Shown here: in pieces, positions 1-8,550 of the stretch | Position numbering within the stretch: position 1 is the first letter of the stretch | How the letters are laid out: each line of letters begins with the position of its first letter | Source of the DNA: a candidate division WWE3 bacterium CG_4_9_14_0_2_um_filter_35_11 | Lineage (GTDB): Bacteria > Patescibacteriota > WWE3 > 2-01-FULL-39-13 | NCBI GenBank assembly: GCA_002789015.1 | Contig: PFSJ01000004.1 | Span: forward strand, 1-37,863 | Reading direction: 5' to 3' | Length of the DNA stretch: 37,863 nt | Notes under the pieces: model-generated | Database searches by the model: none | What the model was told of the DNA's origin: nothing | What the model saw: the letters and a program-made list of their open reading frames with translations, nothing else | Made by a program: the position numbers and the translations under genes

Positions 1-769
1 TGGCAGTTGAAACTATTGATATTGAATCTGCACCTGAAGGACTGGTTGGGTCAAATGTCCACGCACCACAGACGGGGGAGGTTTTATCGATTACAAAATC
101 TTGTGTACATTTTTGAACGTTATTAGATGGATCATACCAATTAAAGTGCATCTGATAGGTGCCATCTGCGACAACCGACCCTGCCTCATTTTTTAAATCC
201 CATGCTTTACTTAGTGTTGTTGATGTATTAGCAGTGTCATTGTTCTGCAATTCTTTAATGTGAGTACCCCCTTGATATATATACACGCCAGTTTTTGCTA
301 TCCCGTTTGCGTCACTGGCAGTACCTGTGCCTGTTACACTTGTTCCATTAATTTTATTTGAAGGAGAAAAGGTAGGATCTGTACAAACGGGGGGGGTTGT
401 GTCAGAGGGAGTTTCACCACCACCACCTCCACAATCACATGCACCACAAGAAATACTATAACTACACCCATTACAAGAGTTACCAGACACAGTTGCAACT
501 CCATCTACAGTGCCATTTTCACAAGCTTTAGTACAATTACTTGTACAATATGCTGTCTCTGATTCACAAGTACTAGGAAGAGCACCACTATCACAATCCC
601 CAGTTTCAACACAGCCATATGCAGTACATGCAGCATAAACACCATTTGAAAAAAATATAGAAAAAAAGACAAATGCAACAACAAAAAAAATAGAATTTAC
701 ATAGTTATTAACTATAAAAGTAAACAAAACAGCAAGAAAATCATTACATATATATTTTCGACTGGACAT
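1..769 (-). CDS. Partial (N-terminal part) Cys-rich secreted/surface protein with signal peptide; continues past the left window edge
   Basis: Manual translation of the minus strand from ATG at 769: MSSRKYICNDFLAVLFTFIVNNYVNSIFFVVAFVFFSIFFSNGVYAACTAYGCVETGDCDSG...CNGCSYSISCGACDCGGGGGETPSDTTPPVCTDPTFSP..., open to position 1. Hydrophobic N-terminus, Cys-rich segment, then Ig/adhesin-like repeats. Absent from the ORF track because there is no stop in the window. Confidence 0.7.
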   Translation of the reverse strand, partial: MSSRKYICNDFLAVLFTFIVNNYVNSIFFVVAFVFFSIFFSNGVYAACTAYGCVETGDCDSGALPSTCESETAYCTSNCTKACENGTVDGVATVSGNSCNGCSYSISCGACDCGGGGGETPSDTTPPVCTDPTFSPSNKINGTSVTGTGTASDANGIAKTGVYIYQGGTHIKELQNNDTANTSTTLSKAWDLKNEAGSVVADGTYQMHFNWYDPSNNVQKCTQDFVIDKTSPVCGAWTFDPTSPSGADSISIVSTA

Positions 770-1163
770 TAAAATTATTATATACCAATATATAAATTAG
801 AAAAACAAGAAAGTAATGAGTTTTTATTTTTAAAAAACTTAAGGGGATAAAGAAAAATAGCTTTTTAGTTGGCGAAATCAGGTGACCAGCCAAAATACAA
901 CTTTTCCACCACGTCGAAACAGGTCACCACAACAAAAACTACTACGAAGACTATATAGACGTTAATAGGTATCAACTGATAAAACTTATTAATAACACTA
1001 AAGTTTCTATTTTGAAAAGATGACCACAGGTTACTTAAAAAACCACTGAACATTAAAATCAGTATATAACAATATTTCGTCAAAAAATACTTACAAGAAG
1101 GTTTAATTTAAGTGGACAAAAGATCAATATTAAGATTAGTACTAAGGTAGTTTATACCGTTTG

Positions 1164-2384
1164 CTAACTACCGCTAACACTGCCTGTCAAATCCAACTTC
1201 TTATCAACAAGACTTCCAACTATGTTTCCATGTTCATCATATTGAATCGATATTAGTTTATGTTCTATCCTCCCATCCTGTAACCTTACAGTAATTTCAA
1301 AACTATAAGTGGATTTTGCAACTACAGACAATTCTTCTGGATTTCCATTTAAATATCCTAATTTTAAAAGCGCTAATATATACTCGGCCTGTTCTCGATC
1401 GCACCCAGCTATCCTCATTAAACTAGCTCCAAATTCTGGCAAATTAAAATTTCCTGAATATATCGGGAAATCATTTTGTTCATCCTGAACTACAAGCGCA
1501 GATTTGGTTTTGTCCCAATTAAGAAGTAAAAAATCGGTACTCGAAGCATTAACAAAATTTATAGTTGCATCTTCTGGCATCAGTGATATTCCAATCGTTT
1601 CCAAAACATCATCTTGTCCCTCGTAGTGCGTTACACCATGTGTCACAGCAATGATTACTGGTTTTCCATATTGGTCAAAATAAAATAATGGACCCCCAGA
1701 ATATCCCCTGTCACCAGTTACTGAACTTTCCCGATTTCCAACTTGCTTAAAATACATTTTCGAATTAAGGCCATCCATCTCATAACGATCTAACAACATT
1801 TCACGAATTTCCCGAATTACACTTTGACCTTGCTGTTGTGCCGAGACAGGAAAACCAACCTGATAGATTGTTACCGCATTTTTAATTAGATAATCAAGCA
1901 ATTCCACATCTACAGGGGCGTAAAGCATTTCCGAATCATCGGTGCCTACAGACGGAACAAGTAATAGGGCTGAATCAAATTGGCTTTTCGGACCAACTCG
2001 ACGATCTGCAGCTAAATAAGATTGTCTTAATAAATTCCTATTCATTGCTACGGTGGTCCCTTGTATCGTTGCCAAACTATCAGCGGAAATCCCATCGAAA
2101 CAATGTGCAGCAGATTGATGAACATCATATTCAAGCCCATCTAATAAAATTTTCCCTGTAGTAAATGCAGCGCATCTATTTTCTATTCCACCATTCCGTG
2201 TAACCACAATGCTAGACACGGTTTTAGCAACTTCAAGTAGTTGCTCTTTAACTTCTTGGGAAACATCTCCAACTATCTGGTCTTCTGATTGTCGATTAGT
2301 AACCAGGCCAAAACCCTCGAGAATAGGAGCAATTGGAACACCTGGAATATTTATATTTTCTGGAGGCAAATATTCTAGACTCAT
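1164..2384 (-). CDS. Trypsin-like (chymotrypsin fold) serine protease family protein
   Basis: Motifs SAAHCF (catalytic His), FDSALLLVP (Asp) and GDRGYSGGPLF (Ser) in correct order. Confidence 0.75.
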   Translation of the reverse strand: MSLEYLPPENINIPGVPIAPILEGFGLVTNRQSEDQIVGDVSQEVKEQLLEVAKTVSSIVVTRNGGIENRCAAFTTGKILLDGLEYDVHQSAAHCFDGISADSLATIQGTTVAMNRNLLRQSYLAADRRVGPKSQFDSALLLVPSVGTDDSEMLYAPVDVELLDYLIKNAVTIYQVGFPVSAQQQGQSVIREIREMLLDRYEMDGLNSKMYFKQVGNRESSVTGDRGYSGGPLFYFDQYGKPVIIAVTHGVTHYEGQDDVLETIGISLMPEDATINFVNASSTDFLLLNWDKTKSALVVQDEQNDFPIYSGNFNLPEFGASLMRIAGCDREQAEYILALLKLGYLNGNPEELSVVAKSTYSFEITVRLQDGRIEHKLISIQYDEHGNIVGSLVDKKLDLTGSVSGS

Positions 2385-2489
2385 AATGAAATTATTAAAC
2401 CATTTACATCAATCATCTTTGCTAGATTATACTATGGGGCTACAACTTACGTCAATTGAGTGTACAGGCCAGCATTTTAAGCTAAAACC

Positions 2490-2556
2490 CTATCTCGCCA
2501 CAACAATTACTTCGCCAAGTTATTTTACAGTTAGCTTCGGCTGTGTATTTGTTCAT
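2490..2556 (-). repeat. Cupredoxin-gene 3' tail copy R1 (longest copy, one-base frameshift)
   Basis: Reverse complement reads aaatacacagccgaagctaactgtaaaataactTggcgaagtaattgttgtggcgagatag = KYTAEANCKIT(frameshift)GEVIVVAR*, vs KYAAGENSGITGEVIVVAR* at 6161. Confidence 0.8.
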
Positions 2557-2561
2557 CGACC

Positions 2562-3758
2562 TCAATCTATCATTCCGCCCCAAATAAAGTCGTCGAATGT
2601 ACTTGGCATGTTTTTACCGATAAGTCTGTACTTAGAGGTTTTTATTTTTTCAGCATTTCGTGAAAGTTTTATAAGATCTGTATCAACCGGGGTCTCTTTA
2701 ATTTCAAAAGCATAATCATCATTTAAAATAAAACCTATTTCTGAATTATCATCTGCAAAATACGTCAACTTTCTTCCAAATACATTTTGATTTGCATGTA
2801 AAAACAGTTGGTGACAAAGGGTATTTTCAAACTTTGCCCCAACGGAAAGATCATAATTGATATTTGCTATACCTGTATCAACAAAATACAACTTCGGAGA
2901 CATCCTAAACCTTACATCAGCTGATTTGCTAAATGGCTGAATTAACCTTATAAGATAAGTTTGTTCCATAAATGCTAGATACGAATCGATAGTCTGCCTA
3001 GTTATACCCAATATTTTTGACAGCTGGCTTACATTTATCTTGTTTCCTATTCGTCCTGCCAATAACTCAACTAATTTTGCAAACTCTTTTACAGATCTAA
3101 ATTCTGATAAAATTTGTACATCTAAATTGATATAAGAGCTAAAAATCATCTCTAACTGCTTCTTTTTATCTTGCAAATCGCTTATTAAAACAACCTTGGG
3201 AAGCCCACCAAATTCAGTATACTCTTGGTACAATTGCCCTAATTTTTGGTAAGCAAATTTAGAAAATTTAGCACTGTAGCTAAATTTAGGCAATATATAG
3301 TCCTCTTGCCTAAAACGCAAAAACTCACTAAAAGATAACGGATAAAGCTCATAGATTATTTTTCTTCCAGCCATTGATTCGCTAAATAGATTTTTTAAGT
3401 AATACGAGCTTGACCCAGTAATCAAAAATTTAATGTTGTAATGATCGTGTAAATACTTAACAATACTTGGTAGTTCTGGCAAAAGCTGAATTTCATCAAC
3501 CGCTATATACATCTTTTGTGATATATCTAACCCAAGGTTTTGAAATTCCTGAATAAGGGAATCATAGTCTGAAACTAAAAACAATTTGCGATTGCTAATA
3601 TTTTCAAGATCAAAATAATACTTATTTTCTGATTGAATTTGAGATAATATCCATTTTATAGTTGTAGTTTTACCAACCTGCCTTGCACCTGTTAAAACTA
3701 AAACCTCGTCTTTCTCAATTTCTTTTCTTAATAATTCCCAAATATCCCTAGTGAACAT
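2562..3758 (-). CDS. AAA+ ATPase, DUF4143-type (archaeal-type ATPase family)
   Basis: Walker A TGARQVGKTT, Walker B-like YIAVDEIQLLP, ITGSSSYYLKNLFSESMAGR and C-terminal nuclease-like/DUF4143 organisation. Start taken at internal Met (MFTRDIWELL) rather than 3809. Confidence 0.85.
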   Translation of the reverse strand: MFTRDIWELLRKEIEKDEVLVLTGARQVGKTTTIKWILSQIQSENKYYFDLENISNRKLFLVSDYDSLIQEFQNLGLDISQKMYIAVDEIQLLPELPSIVKYLHDHYNIKFLITGSSSYYLKNLFSESMAGRKIIYELYPLSFSEFLRFRQEDYILPKFSYSAKFSKFAYQKLGQLYQEYTEFGGLPKVVLISDLQDKKKQLEMIFSSYINLDVQILSEFRSVKEFAKLVELLAGRIGNKINVSQLSKILGITRQTIDSYLAFMEQTYLIRLIQPFSKSADVRFRMSPKLYFVDTGIANINYDLSVGAKFENTLCHQLFLHANQNVFGRKLTYFADDNSEIGFILNDDYAFEIKETPVDTDLIKLSRNAEKIKTSKYRLIGKNMPSTFDDFIWGGMID

Positions 3759-3829
3759 ATAACTTCCATTGTACAATAACGGCAGATTTTTGCAAAGTAC
3801 AGTTAGCAACTATAGCCAATAACTGCATA

Positions 3830-3872
3830 CTACCTCGCCACGACAATCACTTCTCCTGTTATTTCATCCTTT
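3830..3872 (-). repeat. Cupredoxin-gene 3' tail copy R2
   Basis: Reverse complement reads aaggatgaaataacaggagaagtgattgtcgtggcgaggtag = KDEITGEVIVVAR*. Confidence 0.85.
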
Positions 3873-3873
3873 G

Positions 3874-3905
3874 CTCAATCTATCATTCCTCCTCAAATAA
3901 AGTCG
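3874..3905 (-). pseudogene. Remnant 3' end of a second DUF4143 AAA+ gene
   Basis: ctcaatctatcattcctcctcaaataaagtcg matches the 3' terminus of the AAA+ gene at 2561-2592 at 30 of 32 positions; reads DFI*GGMID* vs DFIWGGMID*. Confidence 0.7.
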
Positions 3906-4029
3906 GCATGCGAGCATTCCCGACTTGCCACCAAAACACGATTAGTGATAATACCACTTGGCGGTCCACTGTAAATCGTAAATATGGACAACAATAGATT
4001 TATTGACCTTAATCCTTGGATTATGTAGG

Positions 4030-4073
4030 TCACCTCACCACAATAATTATTTCTCGGATAATTTTATCGTTTG
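4030..4073 (-). repeat. Cupredoxin-gene 3' tail copy R3 (diverged)
   Basis: Reverse complement reads aacgataaaattatccgagaaataattattgtggtgaggtga = NDKIIREIIIVVR*. Confidence 0.7.
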
Positions 4074-4176
4074 CCTCAATATTATTATCATGATTTATTA
4101 TAAAAGCGTCTTAAGTATTAGGTTCATAGGACAATATTGATGCATTTTCGTCCTGCAGCCAAGACCTAACGTTGCT

Positions 4177-4440
4177 TTAGTAAATGTCTTCGTGAGTGCC
4201 AATGTCTAGCAGATTCATTAAATCACCTTTAAGTTTAAAGATAACCCTAATGTTCATATCTATTGATATACTCCATACATTATCAAACCTGCCAGTAATT
4301 TTATGTAACCTAAGTGATGGATGATTCAAGTCGTTAATTGCCAACCACAATTTACCTTTAACCTTACTATTGAGTTGCGGATTATTTTTAATAATCTTTT
4401 TATACCTTCTTATATAGTAAGTTGAAGCTTGTATCTTCAT
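4177..4440 (-). CDS. RelE/ParE-superfamily toxin
   Basis: 87 aa, SLRLHKITGRFDNVWSISIDMNIRVIFKLKGDLMNLLDIGTHEDIY is typical of RelE/YafQ-like mRNA interferases; 4 nt overlap with upstream antitoxin ORF. Confidence 0.85.
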   Translation of the reverse strand: MKIQASTYYIRRYKKIIKNNPQLNSKVKGKLWLAINDLNHPSLRLHKITGRFDNVWSISIDMNIRVIFKLKGDLMNLLDIGTHEDIY

Positions 4441-4715
4441 ACATACTTATCCAAATCGTCTAAACTCTTAAGCTCAAAGGATCTACCAGCATTGTATTCT
4501 TCCATCGCCTCGGCAACTCTTTTTTCGAGCTTTGCGGAAGCCTTAAAGGTTGGAACATCAGACAAAATAGATTGTTCTACAGCCTTTGAAATAAGGAATT
4601 TCACATATCTAGAAAGATCATAACCAAAAACATCAGCTTTGGTTTGCAAAATAGACGCTTCTGGTTTAGTTAACGTTAATTGTATTTTAGTCATAGTTAG
4701 ATTGTAGTTAGACAT
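4437..4715 (-). CDS. Antitoxin of the RelE-type pair (RelB/DinJ or RHH-like)
   Basis: Small ORF directly upstream of and overlapping the toxin; N-terminal KIQLTLTKPEASILQTKADVFGYDLSRYVKFLISKAV resembles RHH antitoxins. Confidence 0.75.
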   Translation of the reverse strand: MSNYNLTMTKIQLTLTKPEASILQTKADVFGYDLSRYVKFLISKAVEQSILSDVPTFKASAKLEKRVAEAMEEYNAGRSFELKSLDDLDKYV

Positions 4716-4739
4716 AACGGCCTTGTCAATAAAACCGTC

Positions 4740-4782
4740 TTATCTCGCCACGACAATTACTTCGCCAATAATTTGACTGTTT
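4740..4782 (-). repeat. Cupredoxin-gene 3' tail copy R4
   Basis: Reverse complement reads aacagtcaaattattggcgaagtaattgtcgtggcgagataag = NSQIIGEVIVVAR*; 35 of 43 nt match 6161-6203. Confidence 0.85.
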
Positions 4783-4784
4783 GA

Positions 4785-5504
4785 TCAAAGGTTATTTCGA
4801 AGCTCATTTCCCAAGTTGTTTTTAAAGTCTCTAATTATCTGCCAGTGGCTTTTTGGCAGAAATTGCTTTAATTCTTTTTCAAAATCAATGTTTGTTTTCT
4901 CTAACACGTCCAGTATCTCAACTAGAATGCTCTTTGCTTTAACAGGCAACAGATTTTTACGTAATACAAAGTAGATGTCAAAAAAATCTCTTGGCTTTTG
5001 CCTGTCTAATAGTGCTTGAACTTTTTCCCAAATCAGCTGTTCTGTAGATAAATTCACAATAGTATATGGAATCAAAAAATCACTTGCGATTGTAGTCACG
5101 TCGCCTTTCAAACGTTTTTCACGCTCTGAAACATTGAATTCAATTAAAATTAGTTCTTGATTTAACAAAAATTGCAGATGTGCAAGATACCCACCTGTAG
5201 TTTTCTTAGACTCAATTACCTCAACTTTAATTCCTTCTCGTTGAATTTCTTGTAAAGAATCTAGCAAAATGCTTTCCAAATCGTTTAAATTGTTAAGTGA
5301 AGTACTAAAATCCAAGTCTTCAGAAAACCTTGGACTTCCGAAAATTAGTCTTAATGCTGTTCCTCCTTTGAAAAAAAGCCTGCTTGTTTGAGGTTGTTGA
5401 TAAAAATAAGACAAGAAAACGTGTTGAATATACTCTCTACGCACATTTAATTCGGTCGTTTGTAACTTGCTAGCCAATGTTTTAATGGCATCTAGTGACA
5501 TCAT
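4785..5504 (-). CDS. abiEii: AbiEii/AbiGii-family nucleotidyltransferase toxin
   Basis: FFKGGTALRLIFGSPRFSEDLDFS is the diagnostic nucleotidyltransferase motif (GGTAL...R.S.DLDF); paired with AbiEi-like ORF. Confidence 0.9.
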   Translation of the reverse strand: MMSLDAIKTLASKLQTTELNVRREYIQHVFLSYFYQQPQTSRLFFKGGTALRLIFGSPRFSEDLDFSTSLNNLNDLESILLDSLQEIQREGIKVEVIESKKTTGGYLAHLQFLLNQELILIEFNVSEREKRLKGDVTTIASDFLIPYTIVNLSTEQLIWEKVQALLDRQKPRDFFDIYFVLRKNLLPVKAKSILVEILDVLEKTNIDFEKELKQFLPKSHWQIIRDFKNNLGNELRNNL

Positions 5505-6112
5505 AATATAGTTTTCAAAAGATCAGTAACATTCTTGCTAGATCGATTACCATAAAGACTAACATACTGAAAAACCTTGTCTTTATTGATCTTGTTAACA
5601 TTAATAATTAATCGATCATTTTTAGGTATCCTGTTTAACATTACAAAATAGAAATAATCTACCAAAGCTTTCTCGGATTCGGCAATCAGTATAGATTTAT
5701 CCTGATTTTTAATCAAAGCGTATCCTGTAAAAGCTTCTCTTTTGATTGAATGATAAAAAAAGACTTTATCGTGAACAGTAAAGGTTCTAGTTGGTTTTGT
5801 CGTTGCAGACGTAACTGTGTACGGCATTTCAGGAATTATTCCATAGTAAGCTAAGGCGTATTCGAATGAAATATAAGAAGGTTTATACAAAGCATTCGCA
5901 ATTTCTTCTTCACTAGGCAAATCAGTATTTAAAGTATAAAGCCCTTGCTTTAAACGCAGTAAAAAACCATCTTTAGCCTGTCTTTCAAGAAAATATTTCG
6001 TCTTGGAAGAAGAAATTTGAAATGTTCTCGAAAAAATATCTGGTGTAAATATATTTATATTCCTTTTTTTTAGTTCTTCTCGCACCTCAATCGGTTTCAT
6101 TAAAGTATACAT
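5501..6112 (-). CDS. abiEi: AbiEi-like antitoxin/transcriptional regulator
   Basis: N-terminal winged-helix-like region (KTKYFLERQAKDGFLLRLKQGLYTL), SFEYALAYYGIIPE; 4 nt overlap with AbiEii. Confidence 0.85.
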   Translation of the reverse strand: MYTLMKPIEVREELKKRNINIFTPDIFSRTFQISSSKTKYFLERQAKDGFLLRLKQGLYTLNTDLPSEEEIANALYKPSYISFEYALAYYGIIPEMPYTVTSATTKPTRTFTVHDKVFFYHSIKREAFTGYALIKNQDKSILIAESEKALVDYFYFVMLNRIPKNDRLIINVNKINKDKVFQYVSLYGNRSSKNVTDLLKTIL

Positions 6113-6130
6113 ATCTACACTTTAATGAAA
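6095..6130. promoter_or_regulatory. Perfect 12-bp inverted repeat over the abiEi start, candidate operator
   Basis: TTTCATTAAAGT-atacatatctac-ACTTTAATGAAA; overlaps the ATG of abiEi. Confidence 0.65.
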
Positions 6131-6160
6131 TGCGGATATCCTGTCAACATGACAACAATC

Positions 6161-6703
6161 TTACCTCGCCACGACTATTACTTCTCCAGTTATGCCACTG
6201 TTTTCGCCTGCCGCGTATTTGTACGTTCCTAGGTAGTCGAATTGTTGCGAGAATGCTTTTTCGTTTTCGATTGGCAATAAATTCCCCCATTCGTTTTCAC
6301 CTTTTATTGTTAAGTCGGCAACCGCTCGGTTTCTCCAGGTTACTAAATCACCTTGAAATATTGTTATGCTTTCTGGATCAAATTTTTTCCCATCGAAAAC
6401 AACAAAGTAATTTTCTGGATTTTGGCTTTTTGCAATTTCTTCAAATTTAGCCTTTGTTTCTGGATCATAAATATTTGGAGCGTTAACAATATTTGGAGAT
6501 TCTTGCTTTAATTCGTCATATGTTTTTTTAGTCGCACTTTCTAAAAATTCTTTTGTTGGAACATTTGGATCTACTTCAGCTTGATTAGTTTCTGAAGTAC
6601 CAGGGACAATATTTTTGCCTCTTATAATTCCAAAATAAACAACTACTCCCGCAATCAACAAAAATACACTAAATATCGTTACGGCTTTCATTTTGTCTTT
6701 CAT
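6161..6703 (-). CDS. Membrane-anchored cupredoxin-like protein (parent gene of the tail repeats)
   Basis: N-terminal TM segment; DGKKFDPESITIFQGDLVTWRN...FDYLGTYKYAAGENSGITGEVIVVAR has plastocyanin/cupredoxin-like strand motifs. Confidence 0.75.
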   Translation of the reverse strand: MKDKMKAVTIFSVFLLIAGVVVYFGIIRGKNIVPGTSETNQAEVDPNVPTKEFLESATKKTYDELKQESPNIVNAPNIYDPETKAKFEEIAKSQNPENYFVVFDGKKFDPESITIFQGDLVTWRNRAVADLTIKGENEWGNLLPIENEKAFSQQFDYLGTYKYAAGENSGITGEVIVVAR

Positions 6704-6716
6704 AATAAAATTAAAA

Positions 6717-7517
6717 CTAATTTAACTCAACATTACCTAAAGAAACAACAGCCTCATCAAACACAGACGGCAACTGGCTAAAGTATCTATAAACAGCAAT
6801 ATTTCTTTGAACAGAACCAGAGATACCTTTGGATTGAATCAGATAACCAGATTGTGTTCCCTCTACACCTGTATCAGAAACAGTTATAGACATACTTGTG
6901 TAAAGAGGCCTAAATCTAACAAGACTTACTCCAACTGTTGATAAATCAGAAATTGTACAAACACCATTTGTTGGGCTCAAAGAAGTAAAATCGTTTGGAG
7001 CATCAGATGGGCTCCCACAATGATACATTAACCTTTGTACCGAATCACTTTTGTACAAATAAACGGCCAAAGATGCATTTACAACTGAATTATTTGTAAA
7101 CTGTATGTCTATCTTTTTACCACTACCACTATTCACATTTATTTGCTGAACTGAATTTTCTGAAAGACTTGGAATAAAAACCTTGTTGTCACAAAGGGGA
7201 TCAGAGTTGCTACACGGATAATTTGTAATTGTTACATTATATGTACAATTATCGATTTCATAATCCCCAGTATCTTCAGTCGTAAGAGAAGTAGGAACAC
7301 TGCCACCAGACTCTTCCGCAGAAGTTATTTCAGACAAAGCTCTTTCAGACCCTGCTTCTGAACATGCTTGAGCCTGATCAGACTGCGTTGAATAAACGGT
7401 TTCCTTAAGATTCAAATTTGATTGAGTGATACTAGAAATGGCAACCCCAAGAGCCGTAACCATTGTTACAATGACTATAATTAATGCTGCTTGACCTGAT
7501 TTATGCTTTATCATCAT
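6717..7517 (-). CDS. PilX/GspK-like pilus assembly protein
   Basis: N-terminal KHKSGQAALIIVIVTMVTALGVAISSITQSNL hydrophobic helix and position in prepilin cluster. Confidence 0.65.
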   Translation of the reverse strand: MMIKHKSGQAALIIVIVTMVTALGVAISSITQSNLNLKETVYSTQSDQAQACSEAGSERALSEITSAEESGGSVPTSLTTEDTGDYEIDNCTYNVTITNYPCSNSDPLCDNKVFIPSLSENSVQQINVNSGSGKKIDIQFTNNSVVNASLAVYLYKSDSVQRLMYHCGSPSDAPNDFTSLSPTNGVCTISDLSTVGVSLVRFRPLYTSMSITVSDTGVEGTQSGYLIQSKGISGSVQRNIAVYRYFSQLPSVFDEAVVSLGNVELN

Positions 7518-7519
7518 TT

Positions 7520-8101
7520 TTAATATGTACCCCTAACTGTAATAAAACTTTGGAACGTTTTTGAAATATTCCAATTCCCACAACTTGAATTACTTACAAC
7601 CATTGTAACAGTTATATGAGCAGGATTTCCAGGTGAAACTATAAAGTCTAAACTTGTTATGTTAACGCCATTTACGCTATCGTTTGTAAGTTTCTTTGAG
7701 TCAGTATAGCTACCATCACTTGATGCGTATACAAAATTATTTGTAACAGTAGCACCATTACATGAGACAGAAACACCACGCTGACCAATATACAAAGAAG
7801 TTGATCCCTGGCCCAAAATAAGTTCATCAGAACCAGAAGGCCCACTTCCAGAGCATGTAGAAGAAGCACTGTTTTTTACGCAATTTGCAGACAAAGCTTT
7901 AACTGCCATTTTTTCAATATAGCTCATTGTATATTCACCGTTTCTTTCTACTTCAGCGATAACTTTTTGTCTTTGGGAAGACTTAATAACAGAAAGCAAA
8001 ACGCCTGCGGTTATAGAAAGAGCAACGCCTAAAACTCCAATTGAAATCAAAAGCTCAATTAAAGTAAATCCATTATGTTTATGTTGTTTCATTTTATTCA
8101 C
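7520..8101 (-). CDS. Type IV prepilin-like protein (PilW/GspJ-like)
   Basis: Prepilin motif HNGFTLIELLISIGVLGVALSITAG. Confidence 0.8.
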   Translation of the reverse strand: MNKMKQHKHNGFTLIELLISIGVLGVALSITAGVLLSVIKSSQRQKVIAEVERNGEYTMSYIEKMAVKALSANCVKNSASSTCSGSGPSGSDELILGQGSTSLYIGQRGVSVSCNGATVTNNFVYASSDGSYTDSKKLTNDSVNGVNITSLDFIVSPGNPAHITVTMVVSNSSCGNWNISKTFQSFITVRGTY

Positions 8102-8547
8102 CGTTTACTCAAAACAGTACTAATAACCACTTTCTTATATCCACCTTCACCACCAGTTTCAAGCCACTGTGAGGTTACGGTAATTTTTTTCATAGTAGCT
8201 ATTCCTGCATATGTGGAAATTTCGATCTTCCTTTCAAAAGAGTTTGAAGCACCTAACGAAATAGAATCCCATGAATTACAATCAAGAAGAGAAGATACTC
8301 CAGTAGGAGATCCTGCATCAATTTTATAACAACCGTCTACTAATGCATCAAAACCAAATCCATCTCTAAGATACCTAATAGCTTCAATTCCAGATGAAGA
8401 CAATTTTTCTGCTTGAGCTCTTCTCGAAGACGACGTACTAGTTTTAACAGAGACAGATCCTAAAACTACTAATGCAAAAAGCACCATAACGGCAAGTCCA
8501 ATTGCCAAAACAACTTCTATTAAAGTTTCTCCACGATTTAATTTCAT
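8098..8547 (-). CDS. Type IV prepilin-like protein (PilV/GspI-like)
   Basis: N-terminus NRGETLIEVVLAIGLAVMVLFALVVLG. Confidence 0.75.
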   Translation of the reverse strand: MKLNRGETLIEVVLAIGLAVMVLFALVVLGSVSVKTSTSSSRRAQAEKLSSSGIEAIRYLRDGFGFDALVDGCYKIDAGSPTGVSSLLDCNSWDSISLGASNSFERKIEISTYAGIATMKKITVTSQWLETGGEGGYKKVVISTVLSKR

Positions 8548-8550
8548 ATT

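Noticed and set aside
865-1083. 72-aa minus-strand hydrophobic ORF
   Set aside because: Could be a small membrane protein, but low-complexity hydrophobic composition in AT-rich DNA gives no positive evidence.
2209-2715. Plus-strand 168-aa ORF
   Set aside because: Antisense to the well-supported protease and AAA+ genes and spans tail repeat R1; no coherent protein character.
2490-6203. Classical integron with attC sites
   Set aside because: The repeats are coding-tail copies, without visible attC-like R/L-box hairpin architecture, and no integron integrase is present in the window.
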